Positions 1-7,994 are shown, numbered from the stretch's first letter. The stretch: 64,000 nt of DNA from Phaeodactylibacter xiamenensis (GCF_000759025.1 NZ_JPOS01000039.1:62001-126000); one strand, 5' to 3'. Numbers and translations are program-made. The notes: generated by a model from the letters alone, not told the origin.

Positions 1-205
1 GCAGGGATGATTACTGATCACAAATCTTGAGATATCTATGCCCGGTCAAACGCTGCGCTGCCTCAACCGCCCGGAGGAGCAGTGGCTATCAGAACTTAAA
101 GTCCAATGGCAATGCATCAAAAGATTTGACTATAAACCAAAATGTATATACCTTTGCAGAGCCTACGCTGCATGAAATCCGACTCCATGTCGTTGAAGGG
201 TATCC

Positions 206-230
206 TTCTTAGTGCAGTTGCGGGCATTTT
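206..230 (+). repeat. short direct repeat, copy 1 (partner at 8820-8845)
   Basis: The core AGTGCAGTTG plus flanking bases matches 8820-8845 with one single-base indel and about three mismatches over 26 bases, in the same orientation. The two copies bracket the controller/toxin genes, hsdR and the small accessory genes. Such a pair could be a recombination scar or insertion boundary. This is inference, as no integrase or transposase lies beside either copy. Confidence 0.4.
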
Positions 231-533
231 TTATTTTAGTGTGTTTGTTTTGGTTAAACTCGGAACGGAGAGGTTTGGGCGTCAGGCACAAACCCGACGC
301 ATGAGTTTATGCCGACACGAAGTCATTTTTGGTCCGAAACCACTTCTTCGTCGGTATAGCGGTTTCCTTACCGACTTTCAGCAGACTGTTGAAAATAGTT
401 TTCCATTAAGCTCACTGTAAAGCAAGAGGACGATACAGGCTTATGTTAAGCTTTGGCGCTACTTTTTCAGCCCCCAATTTACCAGGCTCAATTACTTATC
501 GAAAACAGTAGCAAGTTTACTACGTTTTACTTT

Positions 534-560
534 CAGTGGTTCGAAAAGTTCGAAACACTG
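534..560. repeat. TTCGAA palindrome 1
   Basis: An inverted repeat of 12 bases with one mismatch (arms 534-545 and 549-560, 3-base spacer) contains TTCGAA in each arm. It lies downstream of the controller gene, 32 bases from a second palindrome. Neither has a T-tract that would make it an obvious terminator. Confidence 0.6.
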
Positions 561-592
561 AAATTGAGTAGCCCACTAAGCATTCTTCTTTT

Positions 593-619
593 CAACTATT
601 CGAATTACTCGAATAGTTG
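593..619. repeat. TTCGAA palindrome 2, similar to one inside rhuM
   Basis: A perfect 11-base inverted repeat (arms 593-603 and 609-619, 5-base loop). Nearly the same hairpin occurs inside the rhuM coding sequence at 11647-11671. Read on the minus strand it would encode ATIRVIRIV, close to the ATIRKIRIV of RhuM. It could be a gene remnant or a shared protein-binding site. Confidence 0.6.
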
Positions 620-676
620 CCCATTAATGACATCTCCCATTTTCAGGACAAGCCATTGTAAGACCACTATACAAGA

Positions 677-907
677 CTACTCTTCCTGGAGCAAAGTTGA
701 TACCTCCACCCCCAAAGCCCGCGCCAGCTTCGCCAAGTTCAGTACGGCGATGTTCCGCTCACCCCGCTCCACGGAGCTGACGTAGGTACGGTCGAGATCG
801 GCTTCGAAGGCGAGGGCTTCTTGGGAAAGCTGCTTTGCCTTGCGCAGCTTGCGGATGCGGGCGCCTAGTTGGGAGAGGTAGGATTGCTCGTCTTTGTCGT
901 AGGGCAT
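677..907 (-). CDS. XRE-family controller (C-type) protein
   Basis: A 76-residue DNA-binding protein made almost entirely of one helix-turn-helix domain. Residues 8-70 carry the XRE pattern, including LSQEALAFEADLDRTYVSSV, followed by ERGERNIAVLNLAKLARALG. The LDRTY-S-xER-xRN block is what C proteins of restriction-modification systems such as C.Esp1396I show, and the length fits that family (about 75-85 residues). I chose the ATG at 907 over the upstream ATG at 970, because the longer version would start inside or beyond the operator and adds a non-domain, hydrophobic extension. About 34 bases upstream is a C-box-like operator (941-966), which suggests autoregulation as known for C proteins. 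The usual type II restriction and methylase genes are absent. Instead a toxin-like pair starts divergently at 1016. Confidence 0.85.
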   Translation of the reverse strand: MPYDKDEQSYLSQLGARIRKLRKAKQLSQEALAFEADLDRTYVSSVERGERNIAVLNLAKLARALGVEVSTLLQEE

Positions 908-940
908 ATGGCGTTTTAGAAGGCATATTGACCAAAAGTA

Positions 941-966
941 GATTATAAGTCTACGGACTATAAGTA
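941..966 (-). promoter_or_regulatory. C-box-like operator
   Basis: Two half-site pairs are visible: GATTATAAGTC (941-951), a TACG spacer, and GACTATAAGTA (956-966). On the minus strand the core reads ACTTATAGTCCGTAGACT, very like the C-protein operators I recall for Esp1396I-type systems (GACTTATAGTC-CGT-). It sits between the controller start (907) and the divergent toxin gene (1016), so it could control both. The resemblance is from memory and was not aligned by computer. Confidence 0.7.
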
Positions 967-985
967 TCATTTTGGATTTTCTGCC

Positions 986-993
986 TATATTTG
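986..993 (+). promoter_or_regulatory. -7 promoter element (TAnnTTTG) of the toxin-like gene
   Basis: TATATTTG matches the Bacteroidota -7 consensus and lies 23 bases before the ATG at 1016. A TTTG at 971-974 is only 11 bases upstream, which is too close for a normal -33 box. The promoter may therefore be weak or activator-dependent, which would fit control from the adjacent C-boxes (inference). Confidence 0.45.
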
Positions 994-1015
994 TAGCTCA
1001 CCAAAACGCCAATCC

Positions 1016-1471
1016 ATGAAACCTAATGCTATCCCGGCACGACCTGCTCTGCCTTGGATGTACCTATTGCTGATAATTATATCACTCCTGCTGCTGTATC
1101 TGCCAATATTCTACCTCCCCACTACCCCACCTCCAGAAGTCGCCATCGAACTCAGCACCGATGAACTGTTGGCCTTAGAGGCAGCGTATGAGCAAGGATT
1201 CGACCATCCCGATCCAGATGGCGACGATCCCTGTCTGCGGCTGCAGCTCCTCCCCTACAAGAAGCTATCCGCTTGGCGCAAACAGTTCCGTAAACGCGGT
1301 TTCACTATCCAAAAGATCAAAGACATGCTAAAAAGCGGACGGCGGGAGATATTGATCCACCCAGAAAAGAGCACCCGCTACACCAAAATTTTCGACTCCA
1401 AAGGTAATTGGATTGTAGTTGACTTCGTAGATTGCATCATCTGGCAAGTTGCCCCTCATAACTTTAAGTAA
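1016..1471 (+). CDS. membrane-anchored protein with colicin-E5-like RNase domain (putative toxin)
   Basis: A 151-residue protein. Residues 14-36 form one strongly hydrophobic segment (signal anchor), followed by a proline-rich linker and an acidic stretch. The last 65 residues (about 86-151) have the layout of colicin-E5-type/BECR RNase domains: Lys/Arg-rich helices with RKRGFTIQKIKDMLKSG, then a Y-T-K-I-F-D-S-K-G-N-W-I-V-V-D strand pair and a final hydrophobic strand. Colicin E5 domains cut the anticodon of Tyr/His/Asn/Asp tRNAs. That this protein does the same is inference. Such domains normally sit at the C-terminus of large polymorphic toxins, and here the protein is small and free-standing. 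The next gene starts one base after the stop and is acidic, as immunity proteins often are. The divergent controller gene may regulate the pair. Confidence 0.5.
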   Translation: MKPNAIPARPALPWMYLLLIIISLLLLYLPIFYLPTTPPPEVAIELSTDELLALEAAYEQGFDHPDPDGDDPCLRLQLLPYKKLSAWRKQFRKRGFTIQKIKDMLKSGRREILIHPEKSTRYTKIFDSKGNWIVVDFVDCIIWQVAPHNFK

Positions 1472-1472
1472 T

Positions 1473-1721
1473 ATGGAAATCGGACAAAACACTACCCTCT
1501 ACGTCAAAGCCCTCTCCAACGGCGAATGGTTCGGTGGCTGGGCACCGGTGCAGGCCCGGATGGAATGGCTGCGCCCGGATGGAAATGCGGCGCTGTTTAC
1601 GATTACGGAGGAGGGGTTGGATGAGGAGGATGAGTATGAGTTTTACGCTGCCGGTACTTTGGTTATTGCGGTTTTTGAAGAGGGGGATTGGCGGGGGAAA
1701 AACGGGGTAATAGTAGGCTAG
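1473..1721 (+). CDS. small acidic protein, putative immunity partner
   Basis: An 82-residue protein with many Asp/Glu residues in its second half (EEGLDEEDEYEF and EEGDW). I placed the start at the ATG at 1473, one base after the stop of the preceding gene. A start at 1449 is possible but would overlap it by 23 bases. I recognise no named domain. The acidity, the size and the tight coupling to a putative basic RNase are what immunity or antitoxin proteins look like. Function is therefore inferred from position and composition only. Confidence 0.5.
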   Translation: MEIGQNTTLYVKALSNGEWFGGWAPVQARMEWLRPDGNAALFTITEEGLDEEDEYEFYAAGTLVIAVFEEGDWRGKNGVIVG

Positions 1722-1816
1722 CTTTACTGACGTCAACCACATTTTAACATGACAACACAAAAGTTAAAAAACATCATCAACCATTACAAAAAAAGGGCGC
1801 GGAAAAATTATTGGGA

Positions 1817-1969
1817 ATGAAATTGCGCGATAAGTGCATAAGAAAAGTAAATTTGCCAGATCCATTTCAAACTGATGAATTAACACCTGCTGAAATTGAA
1901 GACATCCTTTGCATTTACAAAGACAGGTTTGACAAAGTCGAAATAGAAAAAATAAAAAACTGCAGCTGA
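1817..1969 (+). CDS. very small hypothetical protein, possibly part of a broken gene
   Basis: A 50-residue frame, AT-rich relative to its surroundings, with plausible protein-like composition (it includes FQTDELTPAEIEDILCIYKD). A 23-codon frame at 1749-1820 ends in an ATGA overlap with this start. The pair may be two coupled micro-ORFs, or one roughly 73-residue gene split by a frameshift. I do not recognise the sequence. It lies between the toxin/immunity pair and the convergent end of the metallopeptidase gene. Confidence 0.3.
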   Translation: MKLRDKCIRKVNLPDPFQTDELTPAEIEDILCIYKDRFDKVEIEKIKNCS

Positions 1970-1990
1970 TCAAGTCGTGACTACTAATGC

Positions 1991-2704
1991 TTAAGCCAGT
2001 ACCCCCTCCAGCCGCTCCTTCCACCGCCGCCAATCCGGCATTTCCCTGGTCTGCAATTCGTAGAAAGCAGCGCTGTGATTTGGGTGTAGCAGATGGCACA
2101 ATTCATGCAGGACCACATACGAAATGCAGCCTTTAGGGGCTTTGACCAACTCCACATTGAGGATGATTTTCCCGGCGGGGGTACAACTGCCCCAGCGCTT
2201 GTCCATCCATTTGATAACCGTCGAGGTCGGCGATACTTTATATTTCTCGAATCGCTGTACCCATTTTTCGGCAATTGCAGGAAATTGGATTTCCGCCCGC
2301 TTTTTGTACCAAGCCTTTACCAGGCGTTCCGTATCGTTTTTATCCGGGGTGAACACTTCCAGAAAGCCGCGTTTCAATTTGACCGAGGCTTCCCCGGGGC
2401 GCTCGTACACCTTCAACCGATACTGCCTCCCAAGGTATAGATGGCTTTCTCCGCTGACGTACCGGCGCGGCGGCGTCCGGGGCTCAAAGGACAAAAAGTA
2501 GCTTTGCTGTTTCAGAATCCAGGGTGCACGCTTGCGGATTTTGGACTCGATTTTTTCCCATTCCGCACCAGTTGGCGCTTTAACGCTGACCGAACGGTCA
2601 GGATGCACGGTGATCCCCAGCGTCTTCCGCTCCTGATAAGTCAACGAAAACGCTATGGTTTCCGACCCGAATGCTATGCAGTGTTCGCCTTGCTCTATGC
2701 TCAT
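1991..2704 (-). CDS. YgjP/SprT-like M48-type zinc metallopeptidase
   Basis: A 237-residue protein of the DUF45/YgjP family. The zinc motif is clear: HELCHLLHPNH (about residues 199-209), preceded by the family-typical region KWMDKRWGSCTPAGKIILN, which contains the conserved W-G-S-C element. The gene starts inside the stop codon of hsdR (TAATG, one-base overlap), so the two are translationally coupled. Members of this family are regularly found beside type I restriction genes. Their role there is unknown, though proteolytic control of restriction subunits is one idea (inference). It is the last gene of the minus-strand restriction locus. Confidence 0.9.
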   Translation of the reverse strand: MSIEQGEHCIAFGSETIAFSLTYQERKTLGITVHPDRSVSVKAPTGAEWEKIESKIRKRAPWILKQQSYFLSFEPRTPPRRYVSGESHLYLGRQYRLKVYERPGEASVKLKRGFLEVFTPDKNDTERLVKAWYKKRAEIQFPAIAEKWVQRFEKYKVSPTSTVIKWMDKRWGSCTPAGKIILNVELVKAPKGCISYVVLHELCHLLHPNHSAAFYELQTREMPDWRRWKERLEGVLA

Positions 2705-5700
2705 TACTGATACCTCAATTTTGCCACTTCAATACTTTTGGCTGCAATATCGTCGATTTCTCCAAAGGTAAGCTTCAGCCCGTGTTTGTCCCGGATTTGG
2801 TCCATCAGGAAGTCGCCAATGGCAATTTCCAACTGCCCGATCAGATTAGTCTTGTTTTTCCAGTCTACTTTGGGCATACCATTGTCAAGTACGATGGATT
2901 GTACCAAATTGTCAATGCCCAGCCCGGCATCCACTGCCACAGAACGGGCCACTTCAGGGGCTTCCATCTTTTCTTTGATGGACTCAAAGGCGATGCCGTA
3001 GAAGGCCTGCGCCACTTCCCTGCCCTGCAAAGGGGCCGGAATATCATCCCCGGTACGATTAAGGACGGCCTCTTCGATTTCCTGCGAGCGCTTCAGGTAT
3101 TCTGCCTCTGAAATCCGGCGCTCCTCATACGCTTTGATGGTTTCTTTGAGCAGCTCGGAGAAGCGCTTGTAAAACACTGGGTCTTCATCCATGCGCTCGT
3201 TGATGTGCTTAGCGGTGCGGTGGGCGATGGTGTCTGCCTTGGCGGCTTTGCCCACGATCTTTTCTACCTCTTCTTCAAACTCATCTTTGTCAAAGATATT
3301 GACGAGTTCGGTGATGGGCTTGACCTCATGCGAAGTGACGTGCTTGTCGATCAGTTTCTGAATCTGCTGCTCGTAGGATTTGAAGTCGATGGTATCGGCA
3401 AACCGCTGCCGCACCGAAGCGCGGAGCTTGGAGAAAAAGCCCAGATCGAATTTATAACGGTTGACCTCTTTTTCCGGGGTTTGGGTATGCCATTCCACGC
3501 TGGACAGTGCCATTTTCAGGAGGCGGGCAAATTGGCTGAGCTTGTCGTAAAACTGCGCGCGCCGGGCCTCATCTCTCAACACCTCTTCATAAGCTGGCTC
3601 ATCGTAGCGATTGTCTACCGTTTTGAATAAATCCCAAAGTTCGGAATGGGCCTGCGGCAGCTTTTGTGCTTCCTCCAGAACATTGATCATAGTGAAGGCC
3701 AGATCTTCCGCATCAAAATCCTGATAACTCGAGTAGGTGCGCAGGGCTTCATCCAGTTCTTTGAGCACTCCGTAGTAGTCAATGATATAGCCATAATCCT
3801 TGCCAGGGTGGACACGGTTGACCCGCGCGATAGCTTGCAGTAAAGTATGCTCGCGCAAGCTGCGGGTGATGTACAAAATGGCATTTCTAGGCGCGTCGAA
3901 GCCGGTGAGCAACTTATCGACCACTATAATGATTTCCGGTTCGTCATCGTATTTGTAGCGGTTGATTAGTTGCTTTTCGTACTGCCGGGGGCTGCCGCCG
4001 AATTCGTCCATTTTGGCGCTCCAAAACCGCTTGACCGTGTCATTCGATTCCTCAAACGCGCTTTCTTCCCCTTCGCGCATATCGGGAGGGGAAATGAGTA
4101 CCTCCGCGCTGACTTTGCCGATTTCATCCAGGTACTTTTTGTACTGTATAGCGGCAGCTTTGCTTTGGCAAACCAATTGCCCTTTCCAGTCTGTGCCGTC
4201 ACTGACATCAAGGTAGTGCTCGCTGATGTCCCAGGCGATGGTATAGATTTTCTGCTCGGCTACATTGAGCTGATCGGCCCGGCTGAATTTCTTTTTCAAA
4301 TCTGCCCGCTGATACTTTGTGAGGGGTTCAGACACTTTCGTGAAATAGGCATCCAAAGGGCGCTCATTGACTTCCTGCAGGGCGTGGCGGCCTTCGTAAA
4401 GCAGCGGTACTACAGCTTCATCTTCCACTGCCTGGTCTACGGTGTATTTGTCGATCAGCCCACCGAATTTTTTTGCTGTATTTTTCTCCTTTTTGCGCAA
4501 AGGCGTACCGGTGAAAGCTACAAAACAGGCATTGGGCAGCGCTTTTTCCATGCTGATATTGAAAATGCCGTGCTGCGAACGGTGCCCTTCGTCGACCAGC
4601 ACAAAAATATCCGGGGAGGTAAAAGGCTGTTTGACCTGATTGACGGCTGTCTCAAATTTGTTGATAATGGTCGTGATGACGGCATCACTTTTGCTACCCA
4701 GCAATTCCACCAGGTGCTTGCCCGTTCTGGCTTGCAAAACCGGAATCTGGCATTTGTTGAAAGTACCATAGATTTGGTCGTCAAGGTCGACCCGGTCGGT
4801 GACGATGACGATTTTGGGGTTGCGGATGTTGTTGTCCAGCGCAATCGCCTGAGCCAGCATGACCATCGTAAGCGACTTGCCGCTGCCTTGGGTGTGCCAG
4901 ACCACGCCCCCAGTGCGCTTGCCCTGTTGCAGTACCGCAATCCGCTGCATGGTTTTCTTGATGGCAAAATATTGCTGATAACGGGCAACCTTTTTGATGC
5001 CCGCGTCAAATACGATGAAGTTGAAGACCAGGTCCAGCAGGCGTTCCGGGCGGCACAGACAGTACAGGTAATGATCTTGCTCAGTGGGCAACTGTGACTC
5101 AGCCAGCAGGTTTTGCACCATATGCCGGGTGTAGCTGCTGCGGCTTTGCAATATTTTCTGCTCCTGCTCCGGGTCGAGTGGGGCGTTTTTGGCGGAAGCC
5201 AGTTCCTGCTCTAATTGGCCCGGCTGCCCGGATTGTTCTTTCCACTTTGACCAGAACTTTTCCCGGGTGGCTGTGGTGGCGTAGGCGGCAGCATGGGTAG
5301 CCAAAGACAAAAGTAATTGCGAATAAGCATACAACAAACGGATGCCGTCTTCCCGCTGATTGCGCAAGTGCTGGGAAATGGCCTGCGGCAGCGGCTCCTT
5401 CATATCCGGCCGCTTGCACTCTATGACCACCAGCGGAATGCCGTTGACAAACAGCACGATGTCAGGTACGTAGTGCTCGTGGCTGCCCGCCCGCTGCACT
5501 TTGTATTCTTCGGTAACGTGAAAGGTATTGCGGCTCCAGTCTTTCCAGTCAATGTATTGCAGCGTATGGCTTTTTTTGTCGCCCTCTATGGTCTGCTCCA
5601 GCGACTTGCCCAGGGTGAGCAATTCATAAACCGATTGGTTGGCAGTGATCAGTCCTTCCTGCAAAGGGACCTCTTTGAGGGCGTTTACACCGGTTTGGAT

Positions 5701-5919
5701 GTTGGCATCCGTGTAGAGATAAGCTTCGCCTTTGTACTGTATGCGGTTGATGCGCTGCAACTGCGCCCGCAGGATACTTTCCAGCAGCACATTGCCCGTT
5801 TTGCCGTTACGCGCTGCTAGGGCTTCTTCTGGACTGAGGTAGGTGTAACCCAGACTTTGCAGAAAGCGCAGGGCGGGGATTTGGGAGATGTGGTCTTCTT
5901 GAAACGATGGGGTGCGCAT
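2704..5919 (-). CDS. hsdR: type I restriction endonuclease, R (motor/nuclease) subunit
   Basis: The 1071-residue HsdR subunit, which translocates and cuts DNA in complex with HsdM and HsdS. The start is the ATG at 5919 (N-terminus RTPSFQEDHISQIPAL, typical of the family) rather than the upstream TTG at 5955, which would overlap the ATPase gene. Visible motifs are the PD-(D/E)xK nuclease (PDIVLF about 152-157, ECK about 167-169), Walker A TQGSGKS (about 343-349), the DEAD-type box DEGH (about 443-446), and a later helicase region with LLTGFDAP and QAIARVNR. All key residues seem intact, so the protein should be active. It is separated from hsdS by about 3 kb of accessory genes and followed directly by the YgjP-type peptidase. 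Confidence 0.97.
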   Translation of the reverse strand: MRTPSFQEDHISQIPALRFLQSLGYTYLSPEEALAARNGKTGNVLLESILRAQLQRINRIQYKGEAYLYTDANIQTGVNALKEVPLQEGLITANQSVYELLTLGKSLEQTIEGDKKSHTLQYIDWKDWSRNTFHVTEEYKVQRAGSHEHYVPDIVLFVNGIPLVVIECKRPDMKEPLPQAISQHLRNQREDGIRLLYAYSQLLLSLATHAAAYATTATREKFWSKWKEQSGQPGQLEQELASAKNAPLDPEQEQKILQSRSSYTRHMVQNLLAESQLPTEQDHYLYCLCRPERLLDLVFNFIVFDAGIKKVARYQQYFAIKKTMQRIAVLQQGKRTGGVVWHTQGSGKSLTMVMLAQAIALDNNIRNPKIVIVTDRVDLDDQIYGTFNKCQIPVLQARTGKHLVELLGSKSDAVITTIINKFETAVNQVKQPFTSPDIFVLVDEGHRSQHGIFNISMEKALPNACFVAFTGTPLRKKEKNTAKKFGGLIDKYTVDQAVEDEAVVPLLYEGRHALQEVNERPLDAYFTKVSEPLTKYQRADLKKKFSRADQLNVAEQKIYTIAWDISEHYLDVSDGTDWKGQLVCQSKAAAIQYKKYLDEIGKVSAEVLISPPDMREGEESAFEESNDTVKRFWSAKMDEFGGSPRQYEKQLINRYKYDDEPEIIIVVDKLLTGFDAPRNAILYITRSLREHTLLQAIARVNRVHPGKDYGYIIDYYGVLKELDEALRTYSSYQDFDAEDLAFTMINVLEEAQKLPQAHSELWDLFKTVDNRYDEPAYEEVLRDEARRAQFYDKLSQFARLLKMALSSVEWHTQTPEKEVNRYKFDLGFFSKLRASVRQRFADTIDFKSYEQQIQKLIDKHVTSHEVKPITELVNIFDKDEFEEEVEKIVGKAAKADTIAHRTAKHINERMDEDPVFYKRFSELLKETIKAYEERRISEAEYLKRSQEIEEAVLNRTGDDIPAPLQGREVAQAFYGIAFESIKEKMEAPEVARSVAVDAGLGIDNLVQSIVLDNGMPKVDWKNKTNLIGQLEIAIGDFLMDQIRDKHGLKLTFGEIDDIAAKSIEVAKLRYQ

Positions 5920-5930
5920 ACTCTTAAGTA

Positions 5931-7247
5931 TTACAGTGCTATGCTTTCCAGCCAATCCAATGCTTTCTTTTTCCGGTCGCTGCTGCTATCCTGTTGCTTG
6001 ACGAAGCGGTCGACTAACCCTCTGGTCAATAGCTCGCCGAGTGAGCCCTGTGCAATTAGCTCAGGGTAATAGGGAATGTCTTCCATCGCCACAAGTTCGC
6101 TGTAGCCCGTTTCCGGATTTCGATAGCAGAATACCACCTTAGGCACGGCATCGTCCGGCAAGGCATCAAGCAGTGCGGGGTTATGGCTGCTCAATAGCAG
6201 CGTCAGCTGCCGCTCTTTGGCCAACTCATGCATCGTAGCCAGTAATTTGTGAGCACGGCTGGGGTGAACACCGTTATCGACCTCTTCCACAATTACGGTA
6301 CTGCCTTCCTTCGCAGAAAGCAGGATAGCTCCGAAAGCCAGTATCCGCAAGGTGCCGTCAGATAGTAGTGCTGCTTCACAAGAACGGTTTACACCTCCAA
6401 ACGACTCTGTCAATTGCAGCATCACCTCCTTCCTGGGGGTATGAATGAAGTCGATATCAGTAATGGCTTGCTCCGGCACACTTGCTATAAAATCTAGTAA
6501 AGCTTGCTTATTAGCAGCCCGGTTAGGATTCTCTGATTTGAGCAAATAGTGAAGCGTACTTGACAGATTACTGCCATCGCCAAGCAGGGTGTAGTCGCTT
6601 TCAAAGCTGTAGCCTCTCATCCTTGAAGGCACTGGGTCCAGAAAAACAATATTCAGCAGGTGCTTTTCAAAAGCTTTGGCTGTGGATGGGATAATTTGGC
6701 CGGACTTCTTATGCCCCTCTGCAAAGCGGGAAGCGTTCATCAATTGCAGGAAAACGGCCGTTTGATCGGTACCGCTTAACAGCGGCTTCTTACCGCCACG
6801 GGCAAAGTTGTTGTATTCTATTTCTATAGCAGTCTGCCGGCCTGCGCTTGGCTTCTTGATTTGGTACAACGGGTAAGGTTTGGGGCGGCTTTCGCCTGCG
6901 AAGACCTTTTCTCCATCAATATGCAGCTCTCCGCCCTCCCGGACTTCAAAGGATACTTCCAGCTGATTATACTCCCGTCCTGATATGCTCCCTCCAAGGG
7001 CAAAGCGCTGCAGGCCTGCACGAGGCAGGTCCTCTATTTTGCCCCTTACCACCTGATCGTTTTCATTGACCTTGTACTGCAAAGCTGACAGCTTCTGCCC
7101 CTGCGCCAGCCAGTTCAAGAAACGGATCGCTTCCAGTGCGTTGCTTTTACCGGACGCGTTGGCTCCGATGAGCATCGTCAGGGGCGATAGCTTGAGCCTT
7201 GCTGATTGGTAACTTTTAAAGTCCTTGATGTGGATTTCCTGAATCAT
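5931..7247 (-). CDS. AAA/ABC-type ATPase (AAA_21 family) inserted in the restriction locus
   Basis: A 438-residue ATPase of the overcoming-lysogenization/RecF-like type. Walker A is GANASGKS (about 28-35); a signature-like LLSDGTLRILAFG, a Walker B with IVEEVDNGVHPSRA and a switch histidine in LLLSSHNPALLDAL follow in the expected order. The region between the two ATP motifs is short, so there is no long coiled coil. No nuclease (TOPRIM) domain is evident at the C-terminus. The gene lies 11 bases before hsdR on the same strand. ATPases of this family are common in phage-defence modules and in RM-linked 'rlo'-type genes. Whether this one acts with hsdR or with the small gene at 7305-7649 cannot be told. 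Confidence 0.85.
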   Translation of the reverse strand: MIQEIHIKDFKSYQSARLKLSPLTMLIGANASGKSNALEAIRFLNWLAQGQKLSALQYKVNENDQVVRGKIEDLPRAGLQRFALGGSISGREYNQLEVSFEVREGGELHIDGEKVFAGESRPKPYPLYQIKKPSAGRQTAIEIEYNNFARGGKKPLLSGTDQTAVFLQLMNASRFAEGHKKSGQIIPSTAKAFEKHLLNIVFLDPVPSRMRGYSFESDYTLLGDGSNLSSTLHYLLKSENPNRAANKQALLDFIASVPEQAITDIDFIHTPRKEVMLQLTESFGGVNRSCEAALLSDGTLRILAFGAILLSAKEGSTVIVEEVDNGVHPSRAHKLLATMHELAKERQLTLLLSSHNPALLDALPDDAVPKVVFCYRNPETGYSELVAMEDIPYYPELIAQGSLGELLTRGLVDRFVKQQDSSSDRKKKALDWLESIAL

Positions 7248-7304
7248 ACCCTTACGTTTGCTCCAATATAAAGAATTATTTCAGTGCTGGCACAACCCCC
7301 ATAC

Positions 7305-7649
7305 TTAATAAGCCTCCCGCCGGATACGCTTGTCCGGGAGAAAATCCCAAACCATAGAGCTATAGTGCCAGTCGAACCACTGATTGAACAATATCCAGGA
7401 GCGATGCTCCGGCCAAAACTCGGGAAAAGAGCACATCCCTTCCAGCAAGTCTTCAAAGATCATTGCGTAGTTGGCTTTCAAAAAGCGCTCCACCTCCTTT
7501 ATTTCCCAGTCTTGATCTATGAGGCCGGTCCAGCATTCGTCCATGACATCTACCTCACGGCCAGCAAACACCTCGTCAACCCAATCGTAGAAGGGCTGCT
7601 TTGGTGTGACGATCAATAGTGCGCGGTTGAGGGTTTTTCTTTTAGCCAT
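7305..7649 (-). CDS. conserved hypothetical protein (114 aa)
   Basis: A 114-residue soluble protein of a family I know only as conserved hypothetical. It has an N-terminal block ALLIVTPKQPFYDWVDEV, a central region with many acidic and aromatic residues, and a C-terminal block FPEFWPEHRSWILFNQWFDW followed by SSMVWDF. It has no membrane segment, cysteine cluster or HTH. It is 57 bases upstream of the ATPase gene on the same strand and may form a unit with it. No function is proposed. Confidence 0.75.
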   Translation of the reverse strand: MAKRKTLNRALLIVTPKQPFYDWVDEVFAGREVDVMDECWTGLIDQDWEIKEVERFLKANYAMIFEDLLEGMCSFPEFWPEHRSWILFNQWFDWHYSSMVWDFLPDKRIRREAY

Positions 7650-7674
7650 GTGATGTTGGGAATTCTGAATTCCA

Positions 7675-7790
7675 TTAATTGTTCGTTAGTCGCTCCAGAA
7701 ATTGGCGGGTGCTGAGCACGCGCATGTTGGGAAAGGTTATGTTTTTAAGTATACGGAAGTGGCGGTTGTCCGTTACAATGAAGTTTAATT
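7675..7790 (-). pseudogene. C-terminal remnant of a PIN-domain (VapC-like) toxin
   Basis: Downstream of the putative antitoxin, and in another frame, the minus strand reads NFIVTDNRHFRILKNITF, then PNMRVLSTRQFLERL and a stop. This is the final strand-helix part of COG1569-type PIN toxins, where the pattern is I-V-T-x-D-x-HF-x-x-L-K. The N-terminal two-thirds, including the first catalytic Asp residues, is missing, and there is no start codon in this frame. The toxin has evidently been lost by deletion while its partner frame stayed open. Confidence 0.7.
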
Positions 7791-7994
7791 TGCTTCTTCA
7801 GCCAGCCAGGTCTCCATCGTTTCTTCGTTCCAGCCGTGTTCATCCCAAAGGCGGTCCATTTCATCACTGGCCTGTTTGGCAAAATAATTGGCCAGAAGGC
7901 GTCGCACGTCTTTGAGCTGCTCCTCATTCAACTCCATGCTGTATAGCTTGAGCAGCTCAAGTTGGAGGTTGGTCAGTGGTTTATCTAATATCAT
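7785..7994 (-). CDS. orphan antitoxin-like protein of a PIN toxin pair
   Basis: A 69-residue acidic helical protein: PLTNLQLELLKLYSMELNEE near the start, then a block with LLANYFAKQASDEMDRLWDE and a C-terminal tail. This family in Bacteroidota and Cyanobacteria normally sits directly upstream of a PIN-domain toxin of the COG1569 type, which is known to me from memory. Here the toxin survives only as a 3' fragment overlapping the end of this gene (7675-7790), so the antitoxin is an orphan. It is on the minus strand within the restriction island. Confidence 0.7.
   Translation of the reverse strand: MILDKPLTNLQLELLKLYSMELNEEQLKDVRRLLANYFAKQASDEMDRLWDEHGWNEETMETWLAEEAN

Larger units (their letters stand above)
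1..676. other. left-edge region without a confident gene
   Basis: No open frame here reads like a conserved protein. The two longest plus-strand frames (27-212 and 142-420) are low-complexity in content, lack recognisable motifs and have no convincing start context. What can be seen are two TTCGAA-centred palindromes (534-560 and 593-619) and a 25-base segment at 206-230 that recurs near 8820. The stretch may be the decayed edge of the neighbouring defence island. Confidence 0.5.

Noticed and set aside
3970-5097. A 375-codon plus-strand frame
   Set aside because: It is opposite hsdR, whose motifs are all intact; this is a codon-bias shadow.
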